Assembly (NCBI RefSeq): GCF_005869845.1
Contig: NZ_VAWF01000002.1
Span: 310,001-374,000 of the forward strand
Direction of reading: 5' to 3'
Length of the DNA: 64,000 bases
DNA from: Fodinibius saliphilus
GTDB taxonomy: Bacteria > Bacteroidota > Rhodothermia > Balneolales > Balneolaceae
Made by a program: the position numbers and the translations under genes. The notes below the pieces were generated by a model that did no database searches, had not been told where the DNA came from, and was given only the letters and a program-made list of their open reading frames with translations. Below are positions 18,328-27,554 of this stretch, one piece after another; the first letter of the stretch is position 1, and every line of letters begins with the position of its first letter.

Positions 18328-19125
18328 ATGGATGATACCAGCTCCTTTTTCGATACTGTGACTTGGATTATTACCATTGCTGTTCTAGCAGCAATTCTAT
18401 TACCGCAAATGTTCAAAATTCTTCGTGAATACGAACGCGCTGTAATCTTTCGGCTCGGTAAATACCTTAAAACTAAAGGACCAGGACTTATTTTCTTGAT
18501 CCCTTTTATTGATAAAATTGAGAGAGTAGACCTTCGCGTCCTAACGATTAATGTAGACCGACAAGAGGTCATAACAAAAGATAATGTTACTGTTCATGTT
18601 GATGCCATAACCTTCTTTCGCGTAGTGGATGCCGAAGAAGCAATTATCCAGGTAGAACGTTACATCGAAGCTACCTCTTGGCTAGCCCAGACTACACTCA
18701 GAAGCATTGTAGGACAGGTAGAATTAGATGAACTATTGGCAAATCGTGACAAAATTAATAAAAAGATCCAAGGCATTATTGATCGGCAAACCGACCCATG
18801 GGGTATAAAAGTAACGGCTGTTGAAGTTAAGGATGTGGTTCTACCAGAAAATATGAAACGTGCCATGGCCCGCCAGGCCGAAACAGAGCGAGACCGTCGA
18901 GCGAAAGTTATTAATGCCGAAGGCGAATACCAGGCTGCCGAAAGACTCGTGGAGGCTGCTACTATGATGCAAGAGACCCCAATGGCTCTGCAGCTGCGTT
19001 ACTTGCAAACAATGAGTGAAGTCAGTGAAGAAAATGCAACGTTTGCCCTGCTTCCGTTACCTCTTGAAATAATGGAAGCCTTCAAAAGTATGGCGAATAC
19101 TACCAACCCCTCGCCTGATGAATAA
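18328..19125 (+). CDS. Slipin (stomatin-like SPFH protein)
   Basis: A 265-residue SPFH protein with one N-terminal membrane hairpin (about 10-28), the signature [14 protein letters not shown], and a coiled-coil-rich C-terminal part. It forms oligomers on the inner membrane. The gene lies 39 bp after nfeD, and in characterised archaeal pairs the stomatin C-terminus is the NfeD protease substrate. The C-terminal hydrophobic stretch [13 protein letters not shown] is consistent with that. Confidence 0.9.
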   Translation: MDDTSSFFDTVTWIITIAVLAAILLPQMFKILREYERAVIFRLGKYLKTKGPGLIFLIPFIDKIERVDLRVLTINVDRQEVITKDNVTVHVDAITFFRVVDAEEAIIQVERYIEATSWLAQTTLRSIVGQVELDELLANRDKINKKIQGIIDRQTDPWGIKVTAVEVKDVVLPENMKRAMARQAETERDRRAKVINAEGEYQAAERLVEAATMMQETPMALQLRYLQTMSEVSEENATFALLPLPLEIMEAFKSMANTTNPSPDE

Positions 19126-19134
19126 CGGTTAATC

Positions 19135-19171
19135 ACTAAAAGGGCATTGGGGTAAGCCGTGTCCTTTTAGT
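19135..19171. terminator. Candidate terminator between slipin and ydjM-like genes
   Basis: ACTAAAAGG (19135-19143) pairs perfectly with CCTTTTAGT (19163-19171) around a 19-base loop. It sits between convergent genes. The T-rich 3' side is short, so efficiency is uncertain. Confidence 0.5.
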
Positions 19172-19205
19172 TAGTTCATAAACAACATCAAAACCCCTTT
19201 ATTAC

Positions 19206-20231
19206 TTAGTCTCTACCCAATGTCCTGTTAAGCAAATGATTCCACACCTTAGTACGCATATCAAAAGAGGGCTCAAACTGTTCAAAACCAATTACCTTGG
19301 TCGAATCTTCGTTAAAAATAAGCCTGTAATTCCACACAAAAGGTGCAGGCTCATCAGTAAGCCACAAATCGGAACGGCCAAAACGAAGATCATGCACCAA
19401 AAGAGTAGGGGAGTTTTTCTCAACAGCGTAATAGCCTTGTGAGAACCATTTCAGTCGTTCGACAGGAAGCTGTCCTTTGTAGGGTCTCAAAAGCTGTTCA
19501 TTTTGAGGAATGGACTTAAAGTTAAGATTCTGATCATCATCAAATATTGAATACAGAGCCGTATACAACGTATCCCCCTCCTCAGCATAGCCTGTCCATA
19601 AGAAAATGCTAAAGGGAGCAGGAGTAGTCATATACCTTTCGGGAGAGATATTCTGTTTGGCAAAATTTTGGGTATAAACTTGATCTACGTGTGCTTTTAT
19701 CCCAAAACTCACTACCAGATATAACGAACTTATTGCTAAGCCCGTGGTATTGACCCATCTTCTCTTATTACTATTCCTTCTCAAAAACAGGGTAATACCA
19801 ATTCCTGCCATAAGGGGCAGCGTATAAAAAGGATCAATGATAAAAATAGAATTAAAACTCAGCGAATAGTTGCTAAATGGTTGAAGCACCTGCGTGCCGT
19901 AGCTCGTGCAAACATCGATAAAGATATGCGTTATAATAACCATAAATGCCAACACCGACCACTCTCTCCTGCTTACCTCCGACTGTTTATAGTAACGACC
20001 CAATAACCATCCAAATATTGGAGCAGCAACAACACAAAAAAATAACGAATGGGTAAGCCCCCGATGAATGGCCAGCGCTTGCACCTCGGAAACAAAAGGT
20101 GACGCAAGCACATCCAGGTCGGGCAAGAGTCCAAAAAGTGCGCCCCAAGCTGCTGCTTTATTACCAACTTTTTTCCCTAATACAGCTTCACCAACTGCCG
20201 CGCCAAGCGTAATTTGGGTAACAGTATCCAT
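19206..20231 (-). CDS. YdjM-like membrane-bound metal-dependent hydrolase
   Basis: A 341-residue inner-membrane protein of the PF04307 (YdjM) family. Conserved polar motifs near the N-terminus include GLLPDLDVL and HRGLTHSLFF, whose Asp and His residues are thought to bind metal, and a second FIDVCTSYGTQ motif. It has four to six membrane helices followed by a roughly 150-residue soluble tail. The reaction is unknown; the family includes LexA-regulated members. It ends the strand opposite to slipin. Confidence 0.8.
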   Translation of the reverse strand: MDTVTQITLGAAVGEAVLGKKVGNKAAAWGALFGLLPDLDVLASPFVSEVQALAIHRGLTHSLFFCVVAAPIFGWLLGRYYKQSEVSRREWSVLAFMVIITHIFIDVCTSYGTQVLQPFSNYSLSFNSIFIIDPFYTLPLMAGIGITLFLRRNSNKRRWVNTTGLAISSLYLVVSFGIKAHVDQVYTQNFAKQNISPERYMTTPAPFSIFLWTGYAEEGDTLYTALYSIFDDDQNLNFKSIPQNEQLLRPYKGQLPVERLKWFSQGYYAVEKNSPTLLVHDLRFGRSDLWLTDEPAPFVWNYRLIFNEDSTKVIGFEQFEPSFDMRTKVWNHLLNRTLGRD

Positions 20232-20264
20232 CTAAATTATTTAAAGCCTTTAACAGATCAGTTT

Positions 20265-22949
20265 TTAATTTGCAGAAAACCAGTAGGTGAATTTAACACT
20301 AAAGATATTATCACCTGTCTCACCCAACGCATTTACCAGGTCTCCGGGTTCCACAAAACGATTTCTTTCTTCCTCTGTAAATCGATTTTGTTGCCAAACA
20401 AGAAAAAAGGTACTGCCTGGGCGCCATTGATATCGTAAAACCAAACTACTTCGAAAGGATTTCACTAAGAAATCTCTGTCCGGCACCTCAAATCTCGAAC
20501 CATTTCTCTTGATTACATAATCTCCTTTTGCATTTCTGCTATCAATATTATAGCGATCTAATTTATACGATTTAGCTGAAGGTAATTCGCCCGGTTTATA
20601 ATAGTCGCCGGTCGACACAAATGGCTCGGCATATAGCTCAAGCGTTAAATCTGGTGAAAAGGCATAGTTTACGCGCGTCTGTAATGATAAAGTAGAGCGG
20701 TTGATATTCGAAAAAACATACCGTTTGCCATAAGTTTGGGCACTCCCACCTGATAGAGTTGTAATATATTGACGGGTATTTTTTTGCCGTGAATAACGTG
20801 GCTCTATTTCAAATTCCCAACGGTCGCCCGAACTCACCCGTATAGAAGGACTTATTGCAACTTCCCATCCACCAAACTCATCTTCTTCATAGCGTCCAAA
20901 AACCTCTCCAAAGATATTATCACTGCGATTAGTAAATATTCCGCCAAAAATACTATACTTCTCCGGAGATCCCATTAGCGGGCCACCTCTTGTTAACCTA
21001 TCGCTCATAGTCCTCGGGCTGTATCTTACATTAAAAAATGTTCTCCAGAAATTGGCCCATTGGATATTGCTGTCAAATCCGAACCTATTTTCTCGTTGGG
21101 TACCACCGTAGTTCCAGGCTCCATCCCAGCTAATTTCAAACCTATACGACTGATACCATGAACTGGGATCATTTTCACGATAGGTTAGCTCGCCCGTGGT
21201 AGAAATGTTATCAGCTCGAAACAAAATACCGGTATCATTAAGATCAAAGCCCGGTGATTTAACTTTTACCCCCGCTTCCCAGAGCCAATGCTTCCCGGCA
21301 TTTTTAGAAATTTCCAGTGTCCCCCGATAGCCTGAAAGATTTGTTTGGGTGGAATCGAGACTAAGGTGTGAGGCATCAGGCCGTTGATAATAGCGAGCAC
21401 TCGATTGTTGGGCATTTAAGATAGCATCTGTCGAGCCAGATATATAACTGAATCCGGCATCACCGGACACTTCGTATTTTCCATCCTCAAATCTGAGGTT
21501 CCAATCAGATCCACCTGTAAAAGCGGTTTCATTAAGCAGACTATTCAACTTAGTATTTTTTTCTAAATCTCGATATACCCCAGTCATTATAAAGCCTACT
21601 GTTGAAGTATACTCTCCAAATTCTTGTTGAGACCTAAGCACCCCATATGCTGTTGTTGGCTCAACAGTTACTTCATCATAGCTATCAGTATCTGCATTAT
21701 ATACTTCTGCTTTTTCCCGTGCTGTTACAGTGCCCAAACCGCCAACAGAAAGGCCGGAAGGAAATCGCCCTGTTATTTTTGATGCTCCAATGATAGAAGT
21801 ATTTGATATCTCCTCTGCAAAGTCAATATTACTATCCCCTGAAGGACGTAAAGAGGGGGCAGCACCAACACGCCTTGAGTAGAAATAGCGGTCCGAACGT
21901 CCACCACCGGATAAAGCCCGAAATAGTTGCTGATTTTGAGTAAAAAATGGCCTTTTTTCCTCAAAAAAGGTCTCAAATGCGGATAAATTCACCTGTGCAG
22001 GGTCGGCTTCTACTTGCCCGAAATCAGGATTTATAGTTCCGTCAATCTTTAAATTCGGGCCCAGTCCAATTTTAAAGTCACCACCAAACCGGCCTTGCCA
22101 GTTTACATCTTTGCTGAAGGGATTGTCAGAATCAGGATCGCCCTTCAATAAGGTGCTTCCTGCTACGTAAGGCACAAACTCTATTTGGCGTTTTTGTGAT
22201 ATATTCTCAATTCCAGTAAGTAAGCCAAAGCGTGAAGCCCACCCATTTTCATCTTGAGGAACCATCACCCAAAAAGAATCTTCATTTTTCTGCGGGATGT
22301 ATCTATTAATATTTAATCCCCAACGCTGTTTTTTACTATCACTATATCTAAGCTGGGAAAATGGAATGCGAATTTCTGTTGTCCATCCTTTACTATCAAT
22401 ATGGCTTTTTGTCTCCCAAACGGGATTATATGAATAATCTCTATTACGGTAACTCATCTCATCTTCAGGCTGAAAATAATCAGCTCTCACACTAGACGCC
22501 GATACGGCAAAACTCCGGGAAGTCCGCCGATCCAGATAGGTATCCAATGAAATGATTAACCGTTCTGAGTTGCCCATATTATCCCGACGACTCAGTTGGG
22601 CTTTTATCTTATCTGGATTATCACTATACATGCGGGCTCCTATGTATAAAGCATCATCGCTGTAAACAAAAGCCACCTTTGTTGCAGATGTAGCCTCTGC
22701 CCCCTCATTGGGTTCTCGTTGGGTAAATCCCGAAGTATATGAAGCTTTCTTCCATATCTCTTCCTCCAGTTGCCCATCCAAGGTAATATTTTGCTCTTCT
22801 ATATTATGGGCTTTTACATTTCTGTTATTTGCTATGGTATTTGAAGATGGTGGTTCTTGTGATTGGGCTAATAACGGAATATTAGTAATCAGAAGAAAAA
22901 CAATTAACAGGGAGCTTAAATAAAATCTCAATATTGTATTCAACGGCAC
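20265..22949 (-). CDS. DUF5916 outer-membrane protein with CBM9-like N-terminal domain
   Basis: An 894-residue secreted protein: signal peptide (cleavage near LLAQ), a CBM9-like beta-sandwich (about 45-230, ITLDGQLEEEIWKKA and WTTEIRIPFSQLRY), the DUF5916 block (VEADPAQVNLSAFETFFEEKRPFF; positions about 310-340), and a long beta-barrel region ending in a C-terminal aromatic-rich strand (FTYWFSAN). It is commonly found in this phylum; its role is unknown, with surface glycan handling suggested by the CBM9-like part. It has its own transcription unit. Confidence 0.85.
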   Translation of the reverse strand: MPLNTILRFYLSSLLIVFLLITNIPLLAQSQEPPSSNTIANNRNVKAHNIEEQNITLDGQLEEEIWKKASYTSGFTQREPNEGAEATSATKVAFVYSDDALYIGARMYSDNPDKIKAQLSRRDNMGNSERLIISLDTYLDRRTSRSFAVSASSVRADYFQPEDEMSYRNRDYSYNPVWETKSHIDSKGWTTEIRIPFSQLRYSDSKKQRWGLNINRYIPQKNEDSFWVMVPQDENGWASRFGLLTGIENISQKRQIEFVPYVAGSTLLKGDPDSDNPFSKDVNWQGRFGGDFKIGLGPNLKIDGTINPDFGQVEADPAQVNLSAFETFFEEKRPFFTQNQQLFRALSGGGRSDRYFYSRRVGAAPSLRPSGDSNIDFAEEISNTSIIGASKITGRFPSGLSVGGLGTVTAREKAEVYNADTDSYDEVTVEPTTAYGVLRSQQEFGEYTSTVGFIMTGVYRDLEKNTKLNSLLNETAFTGGSDWNLRFEDGKYEVSGDAGFSYISGSTDAILNAQQSSARYYQRPDASHLSLDSTQTNLSGYRGTLEISKNAGKHWLWEAGVKVKSPGFDLNDTGILFRADNISTTGELTYRENDPSSWYQSYRFEISWDGAWNYGGTQRENRFGFDSNIQWANFWRTFFNVRYSPRTMSDRLTRGGPLMGSPEKYSIFGGIFTNRSDNIFGEVFGRYEEDEFGGWEVAISPSIRVSSGDRWEFEIEPRYSRQKNTRQYITTLSGGSAQTYGKRYVFSNINRSTLSLQTRVNYAFSPDLTLELYAEPFVSTGDYYKPGELPSAKSYKLDRYNIDSRNAKGDYVIKRNGSRFEVPDRDFLVKSFRSSLVLRYQWRPGSTFFLVWQQNRFTEEERNRFVEPGDLVNALGETGDNIFSVKFTYWFSAN

Positions 22950-23179
22950 TTTTTATTGTTTTGCACTATTATTCAGCGCATTAAAAATAAGGTATTAACA
23001 TTTACTGATTTCAATTTTGGGATCAAATCCTGGTAAAACCTCATTAAATTTGTAAAATGCTGATAAACAGCTGTCTGCAAGTTTTATCAGATAATGATAT
23101 GGTAAAATTCCATTATTAATTGATGTGTTATTGTAGTAGAAGCAATTGAAACTTCAATAATTATTTACTCAGTCCTATA

Positions 23180-23554
23180 TCACGCAAACATTTTAAACGA
23201 GCCAGTGCCATAACACTTGGGGCTTCAAGGTCTCCAAACATTCAGCAGCTGTAACGCGATGGATGAAACGGGAACAAGTTTAATTACGGAACTCTTTGGT
23301 TCATTCCATACCGATCCAAATGGACTATTTGATCTGCCTAACGGCTTTACCTATAAAATAATTTCAACATATGGAGATAAAGTGAATGATGGATTTTTAG
23401 TACCCCACCGTTCCGATAGAATGGCAACATTCCCGGGACCTGGCGGGCCACTATTCTTATTCAGGACCACGGAGTAAATCCTGCAAGTGGGGATGCTTTG
23501 GGTAAAGGCTTTAAGCTGACTCATAAATTGCAGAACAATGATTTTTACGAATAG
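23180..23554 (+). pseudogene. Decayed PhoX-type (DUF839) phosphatase gene, 5' fragment
   Basis: Segments in successive frames match the N-terminus of PhoX/DUF839 phosphatases: RKHFKRASAITLG (from 23183), then after a frameshift near 23219 GLQTFSSCNA, LFDLPNGFTYKIISTYGD and LVPHRSDRMATFPGPGG, then after another shift near 23455 VNPASGDALGKGFKLTHKL, ending in a TAG at 23552. The rest of the roughly 500-codon gene is missing. PhoX enzymes are Ca/Fe alkaline phosphatases exported by Tat or lipoprotein routes. At least two frameshifts and a 3' deletion make it dead. Confidence 0.65.
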
Positions 23555-23706
23555 GGAAATGATAATAATCCGGAATAGTGCAGCACTACAACCATCGAAA
23601 CTGGGATAATACTACACCATTCATGGTATTCAATATTCTCGCTTAAGCTTGGCTATAACAGGGCCTTAGAATAAAAAAAGCTGAATTCAATTTTGCTCAT
23701 ATTATT

Positions 23707-23737
23707 AAAGGCCCACCAAATAAAGTGGTGGGCCTTT
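23707..23737. terminator. Bidirectional intrinsic terminator
   Basis: AAAGGCCCACC (23707-23717) and GGTGGGCCTTT (23727-23737) form a perfect 11-bp stem with a 9-base loop. It lies 17 bp beyond the doxX stop and beyond the PhoX remnant, so it can serve both strands. Confidence 0.8.
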
Positions 23738-23753
23738 GTAACATACTTCTGGG

Positions 23754-24119
23754 TTATCCTTCTAACTCTGTTTCACTTTCATAGCTGCCCGCAATAAACC
23801 ATGCTCCTCCTGCAAGCGCCAGATCTTTAAGCAAGTTAGTCATACTTGGCTGCATTTGCCCTCCAATGACAGCCGGTAAATGAATACTTAATACATATAT
23901 AAGCAGTAATACACCTAAAAGAATACAGGCAAGGCGTGCCTTTTTCTCAATGATAATACTCACACAGGCAGCTAACATTGCTATCCCTGTCAGGTATACC
24001 CAAAAGCTACCTCCTGGTATGGGAACCATTCCTGCCATTTGTCCTGCTTTCATAAAATGGAACAAACCAAAAATGCCAAATGGTAACGCATATAAATAAC
24101 GACCTATTTTAGAAAACAT
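23754..24119 (-). CDS. DoxX-family small membrane protein
   Basis: A 121-residue protein with four predicted membrane helices. The first contains GIFGLFHFMKAGQMAGMVP, the DoxX/DoxD-type start, and the last LLKDLALAGGAWFIAG. DoxX proteins are linked to respiratory and redox stress functions but have no single established reaction. It is divergent from the porin gene at 24535; a perfect palindrome lies 52 bp before its start. Confidence 0.85.
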   Translation of the reverse strand: MFSKIGRYLYALPFGIFGLFHFMKAGQMAGMVPIPGGSFWVYLTGIAMLAACVSIIIEKKARLACILLGVLLLIYVLSIHLPAVIGGQMQPSMTNLLKDLALAGGAWFIAGSYESETELEG

Positions 24120-24170
24120 ATCTAAGTGTGTTTAGTTAATGGTTACTTAAAACAATATATGTAATATTTA

Positions 24171-24184
24171 GTTCAATATTGAAC
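24171..24184. promoter_or_regulatory. Perfect 14-bp palindrome before doxX, candidate operator
   Basis: GTTCAATATTGAAC is self-complementary along its whole length and lies in the doxX promoter region, 52 bp from the start codon. No matching regulator is adjacent, so the binding protein is unknown. Confidence 0.4.
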
Positions 24185-24254
24185 TACTATATATTGAATC
24201 ATAGCTTCTTCTGTAGCAGCTTATTTTATTTTCAATTATGACGTACTATTAACA

Positions 24255-24291
24255 TTGCAGCGTTGCAATAGGTTTCTTTGCAGTCTTGCAA
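24255..24291. promoter_or_regulatory. Paired TTGCA-N4-TGCAA sites, candidate NtrC-type enhancer
   Basis: Two 14-bp palindromes, 24255-24268 (centre GCGT) and 24278-24291 (centre GTCT), lie 23 bp apart and about 128 bp before the -24/-12-like element at 24419. The same pairing recurs before the YceI gene. A Crp/Fnr-type site is the alternative, since that family also uses 5-4-5 palindromes. Confidence 0.5.
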
Positions 24292-24418
24292 CGAACGGGT
24301 TTTAGACTCCTCACTCCAAATTACCTCTCCCAATTACTTTTATCAAAAGTACCCCTCAATACACTTTAAAGGGCCTTTATACGAATAATTTAAAAAAAAT
24401 TAGATAGTAACCTCATCT

Positions 24419-24434
24419 TGGAACAGATGTTGTA
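24419..24434 (+). promoter_or_regulatory. Candidate sigma-54-like promoter of the porin gene
   Basis: TGGAACAGATGTTGTA has GG and GT separated by exactly 10 bases. Sigma-54 promoters need GG-N10-GC, so the -12 element has one deviation (GT). It lies 101 bp before the start codon. Support comes mainly from the paired upstream sites and the better match at the co-regulated YceI gene. Confidence 0.4.
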
Positions 24435-24534
24435 ATAGTATAATCATGAAGACATACAAAACATCTAATAACAAAAACCACCAATTGTTTAATTCTTAAA
24501 AAAAGTAAAATTCCAACACACATAGGCTACTATT

Positions 24535-25824
24535 ATGAAACTCACTAATAAACATATCACTTTATTCCTCCTGTCCTTCTTTTTGATGGCGGGATCGGCT
24601 TTTGCCCAAGAAACTACTGACCGAGACTTACAATACTTTACCAGTCCAGATCAACGGGGGCTCAATCAATTTGAAGCACCGTTCACTACTGACATTGAAT
24701 TTGACGGTGTACAAGTTCGAATGGGCGGATCAAATGCTCTTCAATTCCAGGGCTTAACTCAAGATAATGATGCCAATGGGCTTACAACACTTGAGTCCAA
24801 CTTCAACCTTGCTACTTCAAACCTAGATCTTGATGTGGGATTGGCAAATGGACTTCGCATGCACTTGCGTACATATTTGACATCTCAACACCATACAGAG
24901 GCATATGTAAAGAGCGGATATATGCAGGTGGATCGCCTTGACTTCATCCAGGAAGGGCTCTTGGGAGGCTTAATGGATAACGTGCGTATAAAAGTAGGTC
25001 ACATGGAGCTTAACTACGGTGACAATCACTTTAGAAGAAGTGACAATGGTTCTGCGATCCATAATCCTTTTGTAGGCAACTATATAATGGACTCCTTTAC
25101 TACAGAAGTAGCGGGTGAGATCTATTATTACTCTGGAGATCTATTTGGGATGATCGGTGTTAGTAATGGTAAACTGAACCAACATGTTACTGATAAAGCA
25201 TCAAATGGCTTTAAAACACATGCTACCATTTATGGTAAGCTTGGATTTGACAGCCAGATCAATGAAGATATGCGATTCCGTCTGACCGGTTCTATCCTGA
25301 ATGTAAGTCAATCTGCGTCCATCTACCTGTATTCAGGTGACCGTGCAGGATCCAGATACTACTCTGTTATGGATGACGGTTTCCGTGCCGGCCGATTTGC
25401 ACCTAGCTTCACTCCCGGATATGGACAGCCTCCTGCTCCCGGTGAAATGACTGCTATCATGATTAACCCATTCCTTAAGTATAATGGACTTGAGTTCTAC
25501 GGTGTATTTGAAAGCACCAGTGGTAACATCAAAGGCAACGACAGCCGTAACTTTACCCAATACGGTGCCGAGCTTCTTTATCGCTTTGGAGCAGAAGAAG
25601 ACTTCTACCTAGGCGGCCGTTATAACTTAGTAAGCGGTGAAATGACCAGTGGAGACATCGACATCGACCGAATCAATATCGGCGGCGGATGGTTCCTCAC
25701 CAAAAACGTAATGGCTAAGCTTGAGTATGTATCTCAAACGTACGACGGAGATGGATATACTGGCACCAAGTATGACGGAGGTAGCTTTAACGGTGTCATG
25801 ATGGAAGCCATAATTAGTTTCTAA
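24535..25824 (+). CDS. Porin-like outer-membrane beta-barrel protein
   Basis: A 429-residue protein with a clear signal peptide (cleavage at AFAQ) and alternating amphipathic strands throughout, ending in Ile-Ile-Ser-Phe, a typical C-terminal barrel strand. It resembles general or phosphate-selective porin-type proteins in length and layout, but I cannot assign a substrate. The long 415-bp upstream region carries paired palindromes and a -24/-12-like element shared with the first YceI gene, so expression is probably conditional. A strong terminator follows. Confidence 0.75.
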   Translation: MKLTNKHITLFLLSFFLMAGSAFAQETTDRDLQYFTSPDQRGLNQFEAPFTTDIEFDGVQVRMGGSNALQFQGLTQDNDANGLTTLESNFNLATSNLDLDVGLANGLRMHLRTYLTSQHHTEAYVKSGYMQVDRLDFIQEGLLGGLMDNVRIKVGHMELNYGDNHFRRSDNGSAIHNPFVGNYIMDSFTTEVAGEIYYYSGDLFGMIGVSNGKLNQHVTDKASNGFKTHATIYGKLGFDSQINEDMRFRLTGSILNVSQSASIYLYSGDRAGSRYYSVMDDGFRAGRFAPSFTPGYGQPPAPGEMTAIMINPFLKYNGLEFYGVFESTSGNIKGNDSRNFTQYGAELLYRFGAEEDFYLGGRYNLVSGEMTSGDIDIDRINIGGGWFLTKNVMAKLEYVSQTYDGDGYTGTKYDGGSFNGVMMEAIISF

Positions 25825-25876
25825 GCATAGACAATAAACTGCCATAACCTCTAGGTTGGTTTATTTTATCCCTAAT

Positions 25877-25912
25877 GCGGTATCGTCATTGACCTGGCGA
25901 TACCGCTTTTTT
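25877..25912 (+). terminator. Intrinsic terminator after the porin-like gene
   Basis: GCGGTATCG (25877-25885) pairs perfectly with CGATACCGC (25898-25906), followed by six T. Confidence 0.88.
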
Positions 25913-26542
25913 ATTGCCCCTCTTTAACAACAATCACTTTAGTTATTTTAAAGAAAAGCACTGATTGTTAGCTAATAATTAGCTTCTCTGCTTTAGCTCT
26001 TCATTAGGTATATCTACCTACCCTTTCTACACCTTGAAAATCACAGAATTAAGGTACGTCTCGGTATTCAAATAATAATTGAGTAATAGGTAAAACAAAC
26101 ACAAAAAAGTTTAAGTTGTATGTGATTCAGCAAAGCTACTAACGAAAAACATCCATGATGTATGCCTCCGATTGGGGTTTACCTCAATCATTGGTTTATC
26201 GGTGGGGTGTACAGGACAAAGTTCACACCATAGCTACTTCCTACAGAAGCTGATTATATAATTTTGTAAGCTCTTCTGCACAGATCGAACTCCATCGCGC
26301 CTAAGCTGAGAAAACTATACTTAGCATGAGACGAGTATTTTTTTCGAAAAGCTATTGATATCTCAGGCAAGACAGGTGAAAGGTTTTTCTATTTATGGAC
26401 AACCAAAAAAACTGTTCTCTATCTGAATTATGTCAAAGGTATTTTGGAGTATTAGTCTGAAATATAAATTATCACTGGTTAACATGGCAACATTGTCATA
26501 CAATCACATTCTGTTTATTTAAACTTTGAATAAGGATACGCA
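25913..26542. other. Gene-free spacer with no intact gene
   Basis: No frame with a convincing start and length is present on either strand. Fragments such as the one starting at about 26154 (MMYASDWGLPQSLVYRWGVQ) look protein-like but end quickly at stops. Together with the remnant to the right this reads as decayed coding DNA. I see no RNA gene or insertion sequence. Confidence 0.4.
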
Positions 26543-26773
26543 GTGGATCTGGAAAACCTCAACCAAACGGTATTACTTCGCATGTATTCATTGTTTTCTT
26601 TGGGTGAAAACCTTGCGTTGAGATAAGCCGTTAGTTGGCATTACCTATTCCATTTCGATCAGAGCTTCTAAAATGTCTCTGAGGCGTTAAGCAAGAAGGC
26701 AAATACCTATCTACTATTCAAAGCTTGAGCTGAAAAAGTAATTCCTGAGATAAATACCTTGGGGACTTTTTAA
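26543..26773 (+). pseudogene. Small gene with three in-frame stops
   Basis: One frame runs from a GTG at 26543, preceded by AAGGA, to a TAA at 26771 with stops only at 26624 (TAA), 26669 (TAA) and 26726 (TGA). Reading the stops as Gln, Gln and Trp, each one transition away, gives a coherent 76-residue protein including VDLENLNQTVLLRMYSL, AVSWHYLFHFDQSF and NVSEALSKKANTYLLFKA. I do not recognise the family. It is a recently decayed small gene, or less likely a chance frame. Confidence 0.45.
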
Positions 26774-26791
26774 TACAATTAAAAATAACTG

Positions 26792-27163
26792 CTATTGATC
26801 AGACAGGATGGAAATTTGCAACTTAATTTTATCAATAAGTTCTTGAAAGTTAAGTGGCTTAACCACGAAGTCGTGAGCTCCAGAGAGAAGTGCCTGTTGT
26901 GTTACATCCACTTCGGCGTAGGTGCTCATAATTATGATACGAACTTGAGGGTCATTCTCTTTAAGAAAATGTAAAAAACCTTTTGAACCCAGAAGATGGC
27001 TGTCAATAACAACCACCCCAATAGATTTAGAAAGTAATATCTCTTTTGCTTCTATATCACCCTCTGCTACCCTACACTCAAATCCCTCTTCCTCTAATAC
27101 CAGATGCAGAGACTCTCGAACGGCCTCTTCTTCATTGATAATAAGAATTGAGTGGGGACACAT
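26792..27163 (-). CDS. Stand-alone response-regulator receiver domain
   Basis: A 123-residue single receiver domain with no output domain. Phospho-acceptor D54 lies in VVVIDSHLLG, the switch is S79 (IIIMS) and the lysine is K102 (VVKPL). The metal-binding acidic residues are E11/E12 in NEEEA instead of the usual DD/ED. It is divergent from the YceI gene at 27555 and close to the NtrC-type system at 28.9-31.5 kb, whose receiver it resembles; it could take phosphate from the same kinase. Confidence 0.85.
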   Translation of the reverse strand: MCPHSILIINEEEAVRESLHLVLEEEGFECRVAEGDIEAKEILLSKSIGVVVIDSHLLGSKGFLHFLKENDPQVRIIIMSTYAEVDVTQQALLSGAHDFVVKPLNFQELIDKIKLQISILSDQ

Positions 27164-27333
27164 GGATCTATTGTTAGCATTAGCAATTACCGGTTTATAC
27201 TATTTACTAATGCAATTATAAGACCAGCTTTAAACGATAATACTAACTTTTTTGAAATCCCTGCTTAATAACTCTCTATGCACATTAGAAGTTTTTTAAA
27301 TATTAAAGACATCCTCATTACAGAAGCACAGCC

Positions 27334-27378
27334 TTGCAGTTGTGCATGAATAGCAGATACCCGTTTGCACTCATGCAA
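27334..27378. promoter_or_regulatory. Paired TTGCA-N4-TGCA(A/T) sites, candidate NtrC-type enhancer
   Basis: Two palindromes, 27334-27347 (centre GTTG; last base T) and 27365-27378 (centre CTCA), lie 31 bp apart and about 111 bp before the -24/-12 element at 27489. This is a usual enhancer distance for sigma-54 activators. They match the pair at 24255-24291 before the porin gene. Confidence 0.55.
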
Positions 27379-27488
27379 CCTTTCAAACCCACCTCATCCT
27401 CTTTAGTCAGCAAACTGACAAAATCCACCTTCAGGCCTCACAAGCGTGCACTTTCTATAAATTAATATCTTGTTTTTGCAAGCATGTT

Positions 27489-27504
27489 TGGTATAGAGTT
27501 TGCA
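27489..27504 (+). promoter_or_regulatory. Sigma-54-type promoter of the yceI pair
   Basis: TGGTATAGAGTTTGCA has the invariant GG (27490-27491) and GC (27502-27503) separated by 10 bases, with a TTGCA -12 box; only the -24 box departs from TGGCAC. Start of transcription would be near 27515, 40 bp before the gene. Confidence 0.6.
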
Positions 27505-27554
27505 GTAATAATAGTAACAACAAGCCAACACATAGAATAAAAAAAGAAGCCATT

